Shown piece after piece: positions 23,766 to 33,229 of a stretch of 46,075 nucleotides of DNA. The DNA comes from a virus, in the IMG/VR virus record IMGVR_UViG_3300018026_000018, positions 1-46,075 of that record; one strand, written 5' to 3'. Every line of letters starts with the position of its first letter. Positions within the stretch are counted from its first letter, which is position 1. The position numbers and the translations under genes are program-made. The notes under the pieces are model-generated. The model worked only from the letters and a program-made list of their open reading frames with translations, was not told where the DNA came from and did no database searches.

Positions 23766-24176
23766 ATGGCAAAATTTAATTTCAATGATCTTCTTATAGG
23801 TTTTGATGGTAAACCTTTATCTAATGGTGTAGATGGTAATCTTACATTTAAAAATGTATGTCAAGCTACACTATGGAATACATCTGATAGAACTGGTGAA
23901 GAAAAATATAAATCATATAAATTATCACGTTTAATTGATTCAGATAAAGAAGTTGAACTTACAGTTGAACAAGTATCTGAAATTAAAAAACAAGTAGGTA
24001 GTATGAAATATAGTGCTTTGGTTATAGGATTAGTATTTGATAAATTAGAAGGAATAGATAATACAAAACAAACATTAGATAATACTGTACTAGACCCAAT
24101 ACAAACATCAGACCCAATACAAGCATCCCCAATACAAACATCAGACCCAATACAAACATCAGAACAAGCAAATTAA
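23766..24176 (+). CDS. Conserved small phage protein with Pro-rich repeat tail, 136 aa
   Basis: I start at ATG 23766 (MAKFNFND), preceded by an A-rich leader, not the upstream ATG 23742. Residues 1-100 resemble a widely distributed small phage protein (FNFNDLLIGFDGKPL, a KLSRLIDSDKEVELTVEQVSEIKKQV middle and a final helix), possibly a tail-assembly chaperone-type protein; its role is not established. The C-terminal ~30 residues are a six-residue repeat (DPIQTS / DPIQAS / PIQTS / DPIQTS). A strong terminator follows the stop. Confidence 0.7.
   Translation: MAKFNFNDLLIGFDGKPLSNGVDGNLTFKNVCQATLWNTSDRTGEEKYKSYKLSRLIDSDKEVELTVEQVSEIKKQVGSMKYSALVIGLVFDKLEGIDNTKQTLDNTVLDPIQTSDPIQASPIQTSDPIQTSEQAN
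24093..24161 (+). repeat. 18-bp tandem repeat in the tail of the 23766 gene
   Basis: Units of 18 bp (GACCCAATACAAACATCA and variants) occur at 24093-24110, 24111-24128, 24129-24143 (3 bp shorter) and 24144-24161. All changes keep the reading frame. The unit is unusually rich in C for this genome. Confidence 0.85.
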
Positions 24177-24181
24177 CAAAT

Positions 24182-24207
24182 AAGTGCTAGTAGAAATACT
24201 AGCACTT
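24182..24207 (+). terminator. Terminator hairpin with GAAA tetraloop
   Basis: AAGTGCTAGTA (24182-24192) pairs perfectly with TACTAGCACTT (24197-24207) around GAAA and is followed by CTTAT. It has the same core and loop as the 15662 hairpin and separates the 23766 gene from the glycosyltransferase fusion. Confidence 0.8.
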
Positions 24208-24221
24208 CTTATATCATAAAT

Positions 24222-26177
24222 ATGATAATAATAACTTCAATATCTCCTACTCATAAAAATTTTAAAATTCAGCAGGATGCAGTTGATAGTTATATTAAAT
24301 TAGGTTTAAAAGTATATTCATTTAATACAAAAGATGAATTAAAATTATTAAAATCTAAATTTCTAAACGTAATATTTAAAGAAGTAGATAATATTAATAC
24401 AGGGTTAGAATTATTTAATAAACCTTATATTAATATTAATTATTTAATAGAAAAAGGTTTTGAATTAGACGATAATATATTTATTTTAAATTCTGATATT
24501 ATACTTGATTATAATATTAAAATATTAAATAAAATAAAAGAATATACTAATAACGGATTAGTTATAGGAATTAGATATAATATTGGAGAAAATATAGAAT
24601 TAGAAAAATATGGTATAGATGGATTTGCATTAAATATAAAATTTAAAGATATATTTAAAGATTCAATATATTGTATGGGTCAATCTTGGTGGGATTATGA
24701 TTTACCTTATACATTTATAGATAATAATATAATAGTTTATAGAATTGATTCTTATTTCTTAATACATAATGAACATAAACAACAATGGAAAACTAAAGAT
24801 TGGATTACATTAAGTAATTATTTTAAACTAACACATAATATATTAACTAAAGATCCTGCTATAATAGCAATGGATATTAGAAATGAGATAAACAATAAAT
24901 CTATAAAATTTGATTATAATATGAATATATATGAAAGATTAAATATTTTAATAGGTAATAATAAAAATAATACTATTATTGAAATAGGAGCTAATATAGG
25001 TCAAGATACAAAACAACTATTAAAATATCGTTCTATTGTTCATGCTTTTGAACCTGATCCAAGAAATGAAATAAATATTCAATCTAATAATTTAATTGTA
25101 AATAAACTTGCAATATCAAATAAAATTGGTCAAGAACAATTTTATTTATCTAATAGAAAACAATCACGATGGACAGAAAGTTCATCTATTAAAACACCAA
25201 TAAATCATTTAATTAAATATCCTTATATAGATTTTGACAAAGTTATTGAAGTAGATTCTATAACACTAGATAAATATACAAATCAAAAAGATATTAAACA
25301 TATTGATTTTATATGGTGTGATATTCAAGGTGCAGAAAAAGAAATGATATTAGGTGCAAAAACTTCTTTATCATTTACCAAATATTTATATATAGAATAT
25401 TCTAATGAAGAACTTTATGAAGATCAACCTAACTTAACTACATTAATATCTTTACTTCCTGGTAAATGGAATATTATAGAAGATTATGGTACAGATATAT
25501 TATTAGAAAATATAACATATAATCCTATAATATCTAAAATAATAAAACAACCAAAAACACTTAATAATCTTATAACAATATTAACAGTTTGTTCAAGACC
25601 TGAAAATTTAGATAATATATATAATTCTATAATATCTCAAAACTATGATAATTTTAAATGGATTGTATCATTTGACAGTGATGAAATTCCTAACTGCCCC
25701 AAAGAAGATAAAAGGATATTATATGTAAAATATAAGAATGGTTCTAGTGATGTTACTAACTATGCTGCATTAAATAATATATTTGATAATTATATAGATG
25801 AAGAAATATATTTTCATATAATTGATGATGATAATATATTATTTCCAAATTATTTTAATTCAATTAATAATATTATTAATTCACGAGATAATATTAAATT
25901 TATAGTATATAATCAAGAATTTAAAGATAATAAATTACGTTTTATAGCTAAAACTAATAATATAAGACAAGGTTTTATTGATATTGCACAAGTTTGTTTT
26001 CATTCAGATTTAATAGAAAATACTAGATTTATTCAAAATTATACTGCCGATGGTATATTTTATCAACAATTATTTAATAAAATTAAATCAGAAAAAAGTA
26101 AGTGGGAATGGGTTAATAAAACATTTTGTTATTATAATTATTTAAATAATTCTGAAAATAAAATTAAAACTATATAA
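24222..26177 (+). CDS. Glycosyltransferase - FkbM methyltransferase - GT-A glycosyltransferase fusion, 651 aa
   Basis: Three modules are readable. Residues 1-~205 form a GT-A-like domain (start MIIITSISPTHKNF; IFILNSDIILDYN with D-x-D-like acidic residues; FLIHNEHKQQW). Residues ~235-440 form an FkbM-family SAM-dependent methyltransferase: E254-IGANIGQ-261 is the SAM motif I, FEPDPRNE the motif II acidic site, and KHIDFIWCDIQGAEKEMILGA the family's conserved DxxG.E block. Residues ~448-651 form a GT2-type domain (LITILTVCSRPENL, FKWIVSFDSD, HIIDDDN with the DxD metal site at 535-537). It should transfer and O-methylate sugars. Target candidates are virion fibre proteins or host surface glycans. 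It lies inside the tail module, downstream of a terminator. This reading of domains is firm; the substrate is unknown. Confidence 0.8.
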   Translation: MIIITSISPTHKNFKIQQDAVDSYIKLGLKVYSFNTKDELKLLKSKFLNVIFKEVDNINTGLELFNKPYININYLIEKGFELDDNIFILNSDIILDYNIKILNKIKEYTNNGLVIGIRYNIGENIELEKYGIDGFALNIKFKDIFKDSIYCMGQSWWDYDLPYTFIDNNIIVYRIDSYFLIHNEHKQQWKTKDWITLSNYFKLTHNILTKDPAIIAMDIRNEINNKSIKFDYNMNIYERLNILIGNNKNNTIIEIGANIGQDTKQLLKYRSIVHAFEPDPRNEINIQSNNLIVNKLAISNKIGQEQFYLSNRKQSRWTESSSIKTPINHLIKYPYIDFDKVIEVDSITLDKYTNQKDIKHIDFIWCDIQGAEKEMILGAKTSLSFTKYLYIEYSNEELYEDQPNLTTLISLLPGKWNIIEDYGTDILLENITYNPIISKIIKQPKTLNNLITILTVCSRPENLDNIYNSIISQNYDNFKWIVSFDSDEIPNCPKEDKRILYVKYKNGSSDVTNYAALNNIFDNYIDEEIYFHIIDDDNILFPNYFNSINNIINSRDNIKFIVYNQEFKDNKLRFIAKTNNIRQGFIDIAQVCFHSDLIENTRFIQNYTADGIFYQQLFNKIKSEKSKWEWVNKTFCYYNYLNNSENKIKTI

Positions 26178-26178
26178 T

Positions 26179-26469
26179 ATGACAGATGAAAATGTAGATA
26201 AAAAAAGACTTGATTTTTTACAATATTTAAATACAGTTATATTAACTGCAATAGGTATTGTATTAGTATTTCTTTGTGATGCAGTGATAGAAGTAAAAAA
26301 AGGACAAGAAACAACATCTGTAGAATTAGGTATTATTAAAACCAAACAAGATGCTAATACTGTTAACATTAATACTTTAGATGTTAGAGTAAAATCATTA
26401 GAAGTAATTAATACTTCTGAAATTAAAACATGGGTAGATAATAATTATATTCGTAAACCACAAAAATAA
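26179..26469 (+). CDS. Small membrane protein with TM helix and coiled coil, 96 aa
   Basis: A short cytoplasmic-type basic N-terminus (DKKRLDFLQYLN) is followed by one transmembrane helix (about 18-36, TVILTAIGIVLVFLCDAVI) and a C-terminal segment with heptad-like hydrophobics (VELGIIKTKQDANTVNINTLDVRVKSLEV). This is the build of a lysis accessory protein or of membrane-tethered phage proteins such as i-spanins. It starts 1 nt after the fusion stop and lies 6 nt before a holin-like gene, which supports a lysis-related role. The function is inferred. Confidence 0.6.
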   Translation: MTDENVDKKRLDFLQYLNTVILTAIGIVLVFLCDAVIEVKKGQETTSVELGIIKTKQDANTVNINTLDVRVKSLEVINTSEIKTWVDNNYIRKPQK

Positions 26470-26475
26470 TATATT

Positions 26476-26772
26476 ATGGAAATTAATGTAATAAATTTTT
26501 TAGATTTAAAATATATAATTAGTTTAGTACTTGGTTCATATGGTATACTAAGTTTTGTTATTAAAACTCCAAGTTCCACACAAAAACATATCTTTACTTT
26601 CTCGTGGGGTGTCGCACTTGCAATTGTTTGGTATTATGCTTTACACATAACATTAGATACTTTAATTGTATCTTTTATTATTAGTGTAGTAGGTTATGAT
26701 AAATTACTTGCTCCAATATTAAAACAATTGAATATAAGTTATGACGATCATAATGGTAAAGGAATAATTTAA
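26476..26772 (+). CDS. Holin-like membrane protein, 98 aa
   Basis: Three hydrophobic segments can be read in 98 residues: about 10-30 (LKYIISLVLGSYGILSFVI), 41-58 (FTFSWGVALAIVWYYAL) and 61-78 (TLDTLIVSFIISVVGY). A charged, His-rich tail follows. Small size and three membrane helices are the features of class I-like holins, which form the lesions that release or activate lysins. It lies in a cassette with the single-TM protein and 2.7 kb from the papain-fold hydrolase. Part of its coding sequence (26595-26620) resembles the leader of terminase. The stop overlaps the next ATG (TAATG). Confidence 0.6.
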   Translation: MEINVINFLDLKYIISLVLGSYGILSFVIKTPSSTQKHIFTFSWGVALAIVWYYALHITLDTLIVSFIISVVGYDKLLAPILKQLNISYDDHNGKGII

Positions 26773-27446
26773 TGATTACATATAATCAATTAGGTGCTAA
26801 GGTTGCTTTATTATTAAATCAACCTTTTAATCATGAATTAAGTGAACGTATTAAAGATTCATTTAAATTTATACTTGCTACACGTATTAGACAATCAGTG
26901 CAGCAATATGGAATAGATGAATCTTTAAAACTTACTTATGCTTTACCTTTAATTCAATATAATCCTATTGTTGATATTACAACAAATGTATTATCAATAT
27001 CAATAAATATTAATGATAGAAAATATAGACTTAGAACTATAGATAAAGTATTACGTTCAGTTAGGTTTTTAAATGAAGCTCCATTTACTAAAATATCTAC
27101 AATAGAAGGAAATATAATATCTTATATAAATCAAACAGAAGATTTATATACACCTTCTACTAGATTTTCTATGGCACTTAGATATTATTTAGATAATGGA
27201 TATATAATAGTTTTATCTAATCAACGATTAACAAAATTAAAATTAATTAATATTACAAGTATATTTGAAGATATGGATCAAGTGATTACATATTATAATG
27301 GTATACTTGCAGATGAAGATGCTTTAATACCAATTCCTATGGATATGATAAATTCTATATGTAGTGAGTTATTAAAAACAGAATTTGGTATAATAAAAAA
27401 TGAACCAGTATCTATAGAAATAGCAGATGATATAGCACATAAATAA
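26772..27446 (+). CDS. Neck/ring-type virion protein, crAss-like, 224 aa
   Basis: The pattern matches a conserved crAss-like neck protein: an N-terminal helix pair (YNQLGAKVALLLNQPF, IKDSFKFILATRIRQSVQQYG), a beta body with the DKVLRSVRF and APFTKIST pieces, then YYLDNGYIIVLSNQRLTKLKLINITSIFEDM. In this family the last part typically reads 'Y.NG.I.I....K.I.I.GIFE.P'. An acidic loop and a C-terminal helix (DALIPIPMDMINSICSELLKTE) end it. It would be one of the stacked rings between portal and tail. It overlaps the holin-like stop. Confidence 0.65.
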   Translation: MITYNQLGAKVALLLNQPFNHELSERIKDSFKFILATRIRQSVQQYGIDESLKLTYALPLIQYNPIVDITTNVLSISININDRKYRLRTIDKVLRSVRFLNEAPFTKISTIEGNIISYINQTEDLYTPSTRFSMALRYYLDNGYIIVLSNQRLTKLKLINITSIFEDMDQVITYYNGILADEDALIPIPMDMINSICSELLKTEFGIIKNEPVSIEIADDIAHK

Positions 27447-28226
27447 ATGAAAACAAAAGATTCATATAATGTATTTTTAAAAAATATTAATTCAAAAATT
27501 AGTTATTATTCTAATGAATTGCATTTTTGTATAGGTTTATGTAGTACATTTAATAATGCTATTTTAAATTCAAATAAAAAAGAATTAATAGAATATTTTA
27601 ATACTTTTGATTTTATGTATAAGTTTAGTAAAACTTATATTGATAATTTTAATTTAGAACCTTCATTACAAGCTATAATTAATACTTATTATAATTATGT
27701 AAATTCAAAAATACCTTATTTAAATGCAATGCTGAATAATTATACATTTTTAAGTTCAATTCCTTATGATGTATATTATGATTTAATTATTAAATATAAT
27801 ACTGAAATATCTAAATTAGTATTAGAAGGTGAAAGAGTTACATTATCAAAATTGGGTAATTTAAGTTTAGTATGTAAAAATAAAATAGTTAAAAAAACAA
27901 TACTAGATTATAAAAAAACAAAAGAAAATAAAAAATATTTTGAAGATAATAACATTAAATGTGATTATAGAGTATATAATAATAACGATCAATTTATATT
28001 TTTTCATTTTTATAAATTTCAAACTATTAAATCTTTAGAATATTATAAATTTGAACCTACAAATTATAATAATATGCAAGATAGAAAAATAGAAAATTAT
28101 TATAAACAAAGTAAAACAGATAATGATATTATAATTAATACTAAAATAGGAAATGTTCAAAAAATGAATGCTTTAATTAAAAATAATGTTAAATATAAAC
28201 TAAGATATATACAAAATGCGAGTTAA
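27447..28226 (+). CDS. Protein with HU/IHF-like segment, 259 aa
   Basis: The first ~120 residues are helical and Tyr/Asn-rich. Around residues 125-150, ISKLVLEGERVTLSKLGNLSLV matches the centre of the HU/IHF fold (family: ...l..Ge.V.l.gfGtf.v), and KKTILDYKKTKENKKYF follows in place of the DNA-binding arm region. crAss-like genomes encode IHF-like proteins in this exact interval between ring proteins. It may help shape DNA in the head-neck or act as a structural adaptor. There is no spacing to the upstream gene, and the 3' end overlaps the next gene by 11 nt. The resemblance is short. Confidence 0.5.
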   Translation: MKTKDSYNVFLKNINSKISYYSNELHFCIGLCSTFNNAILNSNKKELIEYFNTFDFMYKFSKTYIDNFNLEPSLQAIINTYYNYVNSKIPYLNAMLNNYTFLSSIPYDVYYDLIIKYNTEISKLVLEGERVTLSKLGNLSLVCKNKIVKKTILDYKKTKENKKYFEDNNIKCDYRVYNNNDQFIFFHFYKFQTIKSLEYYKFEPTNYNNMQDRKIENYYKQSKTDNDIIINTKIGNVQKMNALIKNNVKYKLRYIQNAS

Positions 28227-29058
28227 TTTTATATCTGGAAATACTATAATAGGTAGAGTTTATGATGAATTTAATTTAACTTCTGATGATTGGGTTAATA
28301 GAGTTCCTCAATGGATATATCAAGCTCTTAGATTATTAAATAATAATAAAGTATTTGTTAATATTTATATTAAAGGTAAGTTTCAAGAATATAAAATAGA
28401 ACTTCCTGAATATGATGGTATAATTAAATTATTATCTATAAATAATAATATAATTATTAATCCTGACCATATTCATTTTGATAGATATAATTATAATATT
28501 TTAAATGATCCAAATAATACTGCAATTTTAGATTCTTTACCAATTATATCAGATGATAATACATTTAATATAAATAATTCTCTTAGTAGAGATGAAGCAG
28601 TAATTCCAAATAATATTAATACTGATACATTTTGGAAACATCATAAGCAACCATATTTTATTGAAAGAAATATAGTTTATAATAAATACAATTTTGGATA
28701 TTACAAACTATGGTATAAAACTATTCCTACAGAATTTAATGATAAACTTCAAACATATATTCCTAGTATACCAGATATTGAAGAAGTAATAGATAATATT
28801 AAATGGTATGTATTTAAGAATATGTTAAGTCGTGGATATAAACATCCGATTTATAATTTAGGAAATAGAGATATAGAATATGATCCTAATAAAAAACATC
28901 AAATTACAATTAAAGGTGCTAGATTAGCATTAAGTGAAATGGATATTAATGATAGAAATGAACTTGCTAATAACAGTATGTCTTTTTTTAATCTACAAAG
29001 TTATAAAACAGGTCAAGTAGAAAATCTTTTTGAATTATTTAAATACGATGCAATTTAA
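28216..29058 (+). CDS. Neck/ring-type virion protein adjacent to the tail, 280 aa
   Basis: Residues 8-45 (NTIIGRVYDEFNLTSDDWVNRVPQWIYQALRLL) form the hallmark N-terminus of a conserved crAss-like neck protein: 'I..vy..f.......W...v.eWi.eaL..l'. It is followed by a beta sandwich-like part with KIELPEYDGIIKLLSI, where the family has strand-turn 'lPcd...i..v', a long variable loop (about 95-150) and a C-terminal helical part ending in LSEMDINDRNELANNS. It probably sits at the head-tail junction below the portal. The stop lies 11 nt inside the next gene. Confidence 0.65.
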   Translation: MRVNFISGNTIIGRVYDEFNLTSDDWVNRVPQWIYQALRLLNNNKVFVNIYIKGKFQEYKIELPEYDGIIKLLSINNNIIINPDHIHFDRYNYNILNDPNNTAILDSLPIISDDNTFNINNSLSRDEAVIPNNINTDTFWKHHKQPYFIERNIVYNKYNFGYYKLWYKTIPTEFNDKLQTYIPSIPDIEEVIDNIKWYVFKNMLSRGYKHPIYNLGNRDIEYDPNKKHQITIKGARLALSEMDINDRNELANNSMSFFNLQSYKTGQVENLFELFKYDAI

Positions 29059-32000
29059 TATAGGATTAGACTTAAATAGAAGTCATACTGAAATGAAAAA
29101 CAATGCTTTTCCAAAAGCAAAAAATGTATTACTTAATGATTTTGGAAATGCTATGTTAAGTGAAGATGGTATGATTAATATTATGAGTTCTACTTATACA
29201 TTTTCTAAAGGTGCTATATATAATCAATTAAATTCTAGTATCGAATATACTAATCCAACTCCTATAGATGTAAGTAGTGGATGGTCATTAGGATTAAATT
29301 GGACACTATCAAGAAGTATGTTTACACATACTTCTGGTGTTGATAGTAATTTTGCACAACCTATAACATTATCATTAAGTTCAACAAATTCTAATTATTT
29401 TTTAGTAACATTTATTATAAGTGGATTAAGAAGAGGTAGTATATCATATACTATAGGAAATGTTACAACATCAGGAATAACAGCAAGTATTAATAATGTA
29501 ACAATTAATGCAATAGGAAATAGTAATTTTATAATAACTCCAACTTGTGATTTTGAGGGTAGTATATCTAGTATAGTTATAACTGAATATACTCATACTG
29601 GATTAGTACCATTTAATACAACTAATTGTAATATATGTGGATACATTAATATTAAATCAAAATTATTATTATTTATTTATGACAATGTTCAAAATATAGC
29701 ATTTATATTAAGACTTGATCCTACAAATAATAATTACGATATTATAGTTCAACATAGTAATTCATATAATAGTTTTTCTTTTAATGCAAATTCTATTATA
29801 AAGGGTACATATTTTTATAATTATTTAGGACAATTAATAATATCATATATTGATGTAAGTAATAAAACTATTACTAATAATACTAATATTAATAAATTTA
29901 TTCCTAATTTTTGGGTATGTAATTGTGATGAAATATATATTAATGAAAATAATAAAATAAAAATAAATAGTATTAATTCATCAAATGATAAAGGACAATT
30001 ATATAATGTAAATTATTCACAATTTGGAAATTTATTGGCAGGTACATATTTTATAGCATATACTACAATAGATAGTAATTATAATGAAAGTGAATTATCT
30101 CCATTTATTCAAATACCTGTAATACCATTAAATAGAGATATACAATTAGTATATAGTGGAGTTACTTTAACTAAAGGTTCATCAAGATATGATGATTTAA
30201 ATAGTGGTGCAAGTATAAATTGTATTATAAATACTACATTACAATATAGACTTATAATAGGATATAAAGGTGTAGATGATAATTCGATATTATATTATAA
30301 CACAGATATTACTACAGGTATATATAATTTATATGATTTATCACTACTTCAAACTACTTCTATTTCTGCTTATTTCTCTAATACTTTAGTACAAAATGCT
30401 AAAGCAATAGAACAATATAATAATCAATTATTATTGGGTAATGTAAATATATTAGATGAAACATTTAATTATTTAGATGGAACTACAAATAAAACAATAA
30501 ATATAGAATTACAAAAAGTAGCAAATAATATATATATAATAAATAATCCTATTGAGATTCCTTCAAATCCTACTGAAAATCAAAATACATCAAATATATT
30601 TACACCTGATGAAGTATATGCTTTTTATATAGAATTTATTAGTAATTTTGGAACATCTTTAGGTTGTTATCATATACCAGGTAGACCTTCAACAAGTAAT
30701 GAATTAACATCAGCAAGTTCAATATCAGGAATATATTGTAAAGGTAATATTATTCCAGATACTGTACATGATTCATTATCAAATTCTATAATTGGAGTAT
30801 TTATAAATAATAATGAATATTATCCTTCTAATTTTCCAAATAGTAGTTTAGGAATTACTGGAACTATATTAAATACAAGTAGTACAACAGTTTTAGCTGG
30901 TACAAGAGTAAGACATCATAAAATGACTGGATTTGGAGCGTTTATAAATAATATAATAATACCTTCAACATTAAAACAAATAATATCTACTTATAAAATA
31001 TATTATGCTAAAAGAAATAATAATAATAATTTAATAATAAATACTGGAATTATAGATACAAATGCTGTATCTGGATCTACATATAGTATATTTAATTATT
31101 ATATATCATTTGAAGCAATATATAACAAATCAACAATTGATTGTATAGGAATAAGAAATATAGGTTCTTTATCACTTAATTCAGTAACTACTGTAAATAC
31201 TATTCAATATAATTCTTCATTTTTTTCAAGTAATATAATCCCACTATCTAAATTATCTTATAGAAGAGCAAATGTACAATATGCTTCTTCTCCTTTATGT
31301 AAACAATCTTATTTTTATAGCAATGATTTAGATAATATAGATGGAACATTAGCTATAACAGCAGGTGTATACAATTGTTATTCTAATAATTTAATAGGTA
31401 ATTGTTATGTTAATTATATAAATCAAAAATTAATATTAAGTTCTTATACAAATAATATAAATAATACAGGTTTATTATTAAATGGAGATTCTTTTATAAG
31501 TAATGAATCTTATGGTATAAATTCATCTGACCAAAGTAATTCAAAACATTCATTATCTAAATTATATTATGTTAATATATTTAGTAAATATTCAGCAAAT
31601 AATAGATATGCATTAAGAATATTATCACAAGAAACATCAAGTTATGTTTCTACTACATTAGTTTATGGTGGATCAGAATATACAACTGGTACAAATATTC
31701 CAGTTATAAGTAGTATAAATGGTACTGGAATGACCATTAATATTTTATCTATTGCTTCTCCTGGAGTAATTACTTCATATGAAATAAATACTTATGGCTC
31801 TGGTTATATACCTAATGAATTGTTAACTATAGCACAAGATTCAATATATGGAGTTAGATCAACTGGAATTATATCAGTAGGTGATTATATAGTAGGACAA
31901 GCGATATATCCTTATAAATCTACAAGTGTAGTAAATGATAATTTAAGATTATTTGATAATCCAATAAATACAGATACATATCAATTTTATAAAACTTGTT

Positions 32001-33229
32001 TTAATGCTAGTAATGATCTTTGGCAACCAATAGTATTTGATTTTACCAAAAATTTTATTAGTAGTTTTCAAAATAGAATAGTCAGAAGTCAAGTAATGTC
32101 AACTGAATCAACAGTAATAGGTTGGAGAAATATAACAGGATTAGATTATTATGAATTACCTAAAATAAAAGGTGATATTATATCATTATTAAATTCTGAT
32201 TCTAAAACTTTATTTGTACAATGCCGATATGCCTTAATGTTAATTTCTGTTAATGATACATTAGCAGTATCTACTAATTCAGGAAATACACTTTCAGTAC
32301 AAACAAATGATATATTTGCATATCCTTTAATGGAAGTAAATCCTAATAATTCTATTAGATCATCTAATCCATTTAGTTTAATTAGTACCCCAATAGGAGT
32401 AATGGCAATTTCAGATGATACAAAAATATATATCATTGATAATATAGTTAATAGTTCTGACATATCATTGTTTGGTGTTCAAAATTATTTACTTCCAAAA
32501 TATAATATTGATACTGATTTTAATTTTGTTCATATTACAGTAGATATACAGAATAAAAGAATATTATTTAATTCACCAAATACAAATCAAACATTATCTT
32601 TTCATTATTTAGCTAAAGTATTTATTGCAGAACATGATTATAATTCTAAATTTGGAATACAATTAAATAATGTAACATATTTTATTAAAGATAATTCTGG
32701 AACATTAAATGGATTATATACATTTAGTAATACTTCTAATACATATTTAGGTTCTTCTACAATAAGAACTTGTAAACTTGATATTGTTTTTAATACATAT
32801 CAAAATATTACTAAACTACTTCAATCTATTAATTGGATAACTAGAGCAATTAGAATAGATGGTAGCGAAGATGAAAATGATACATTTAATCAATTAATGG
32901 TGTATAATAATACTCAATGTAGTAATTATATAGACTTACGAACAATTACAAATCAAACAAGTTCACCTTTTGATTGGTTTGACACATCAAGGTCTTTAAA
33001 AATATATGATGGGTTTTATTTTAACAATATATTAGATATGGTAAATTATAATAATTTACCATTTTTGGATTCAAATAAAGAACCAATTTCAAATCAATTT
33101 TTTACAAAAAATTGGTATAATTTGAGTAATTTTATCAGTAATTATTTTATAATCAGATTTACTTACAACGGTTCAAATAAACTTATAATTACAGATATAA
33201 TACCTGAACTTATTAAAACAGCAAGATAA
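29048..33229 (+). CDS. Tail 'muzzle'/stabilisation-type protein, 1393 aa
   Basis: I choose ATG 29048 (MQFNIGLDLNRSH); the upstream in-frame ATG at 29030 lies deeper in the preceding gene. The N-terminus FNIGLDLNRSHTEMKNNAF, then AKNVLLNDFGNAMLSEDGM is the signature of the crAss-like tail/muzzle protein ('F.kGl..D........y..A.N.....g....egg'). The rest is Ser/Asn/Ile/Tyr-rich beta structure, suggestive of propeller and barrel modules, with no enzymatic motif. It should form the end of the short tail and gate release of ejected proteins and DNA. Very low G+C and poly-Asn/Ile codon bias match the neck genes. Confidence 0.7.
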   Translation: MQFNIGLDLNRSHTEMKNNAFPKAKNVLLNDFGNAMLSEDGMINIMSSTYTFSKGAIYNQLNSSIEYTNPTPIDVSSGWSLGLNWTLSRSMFTHTSGVDSNFAQPITLSLSSTNSNYFLVTFIISGLRRGSISYTIGNVTTSGITASINNVTINAIGNSNFIITPTCDFEGSISSIVITEYTHTGLVPFNTTNCNICGYINIKSKLLLFIYDNVQNIAFILRLDPTNNNYDIIVQHSNSYNSFSFNANSIIKGTYFYNYLGQLIISYIDVSNKTITNNTNINKFIPNFWVCNCDEIYINENNKIKINSINSSNDKGQLYNVNYSQFGNLLAGTYFIAYTTIDSNYNESELSPFIQIPVIPLNRDIQLVYSGVTLTKGSSRYDDLNSGASINCIINTTLQYRLIIGYKGVDDNSILYYNTDITTGIYNLYDLSLLQTTSISAYFSNTLVQNAKAIEQYNNQLLLGNVNILDETFNYLDGTTNKTINIELQKVANNIYIINNPIEIPSNPTENQNTSNIFTPDEVYAFYIEFISNFGTSLGCYHIPGRPSTSNELTSASSISGIYCKGNIIPDTVHDSLSNSIIGVFINNNEYYPSNFPNSSLGITGTILNTSSTTVLAGTRVRHHKMTGFGAFINNIIIPSTLKQIISTYKIYYAKRNNNNNLIINTGIIDTNAVSGSTYSIFNYYISFEAIYNKSTIDCIGIRNIGSLSLNSVTTVNTIQYNSSFFSSNIIPLSKLSYRRANVQYASSPLCKQSYFYSNDLDNIDGTLAITAGVYNCYSNNLIGNCYVNYINQKLILSSYTNNINNTGLLLNGDSFISNESYGINSSDQSNSKHSLSKLYYVNIFSKYSANNRYALRILSQETSSYVSTTLVYGGSEYTTGTNIPVISSINGTGMTINILSIASPGVITSYEINTYGSGYIPNELLTIAQDSIYGVRSTGIISVGDYIVGQAIYPYKSTSVVNDNLRLFDNPINTDTYQFYKTCFNASNDLWQPIVFDFTKNFISSFQNRIVRSQVMSTESTVIGWRNITGLDYYELPKIKGDIISLLNSDSKTLFVQCRYALMLISVNDTLAVSTNSGNTLSVQTNDIFAYPLMEVNPNNSIRSSNPFSLISTPIGVMAISDDTKIYIIDNIVNSSDISLFGVQNYLLPKYNIDTDFNFVHITVDIQNKRILFNSPNTNQTLSFHYLAKVFIAEHDYNSKFGIQLNNVTYFIKDNSGTLNGLYTFSNTSNTYLGSSTIRTCKLDIVFNTYQNITKLLQSINWITRAIRIDGSEDENDTFNQLMVYNNTQCSNYIDLRTITNQTSSPFDWFDTSRSLKIYDGFYFNNILDMVNYNNLPFLDSNKEPISNQFFTKNWYNLSNFISNYFIIRFTYNGSNKLIITDIIPELIKTAR

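Noticed and set aside
23742-23766. Upstream ATG for the 23766 gene
   Set aside because: MAKFNF at 23766 has the better leader and matches the usual beginning of this small phage protein family.
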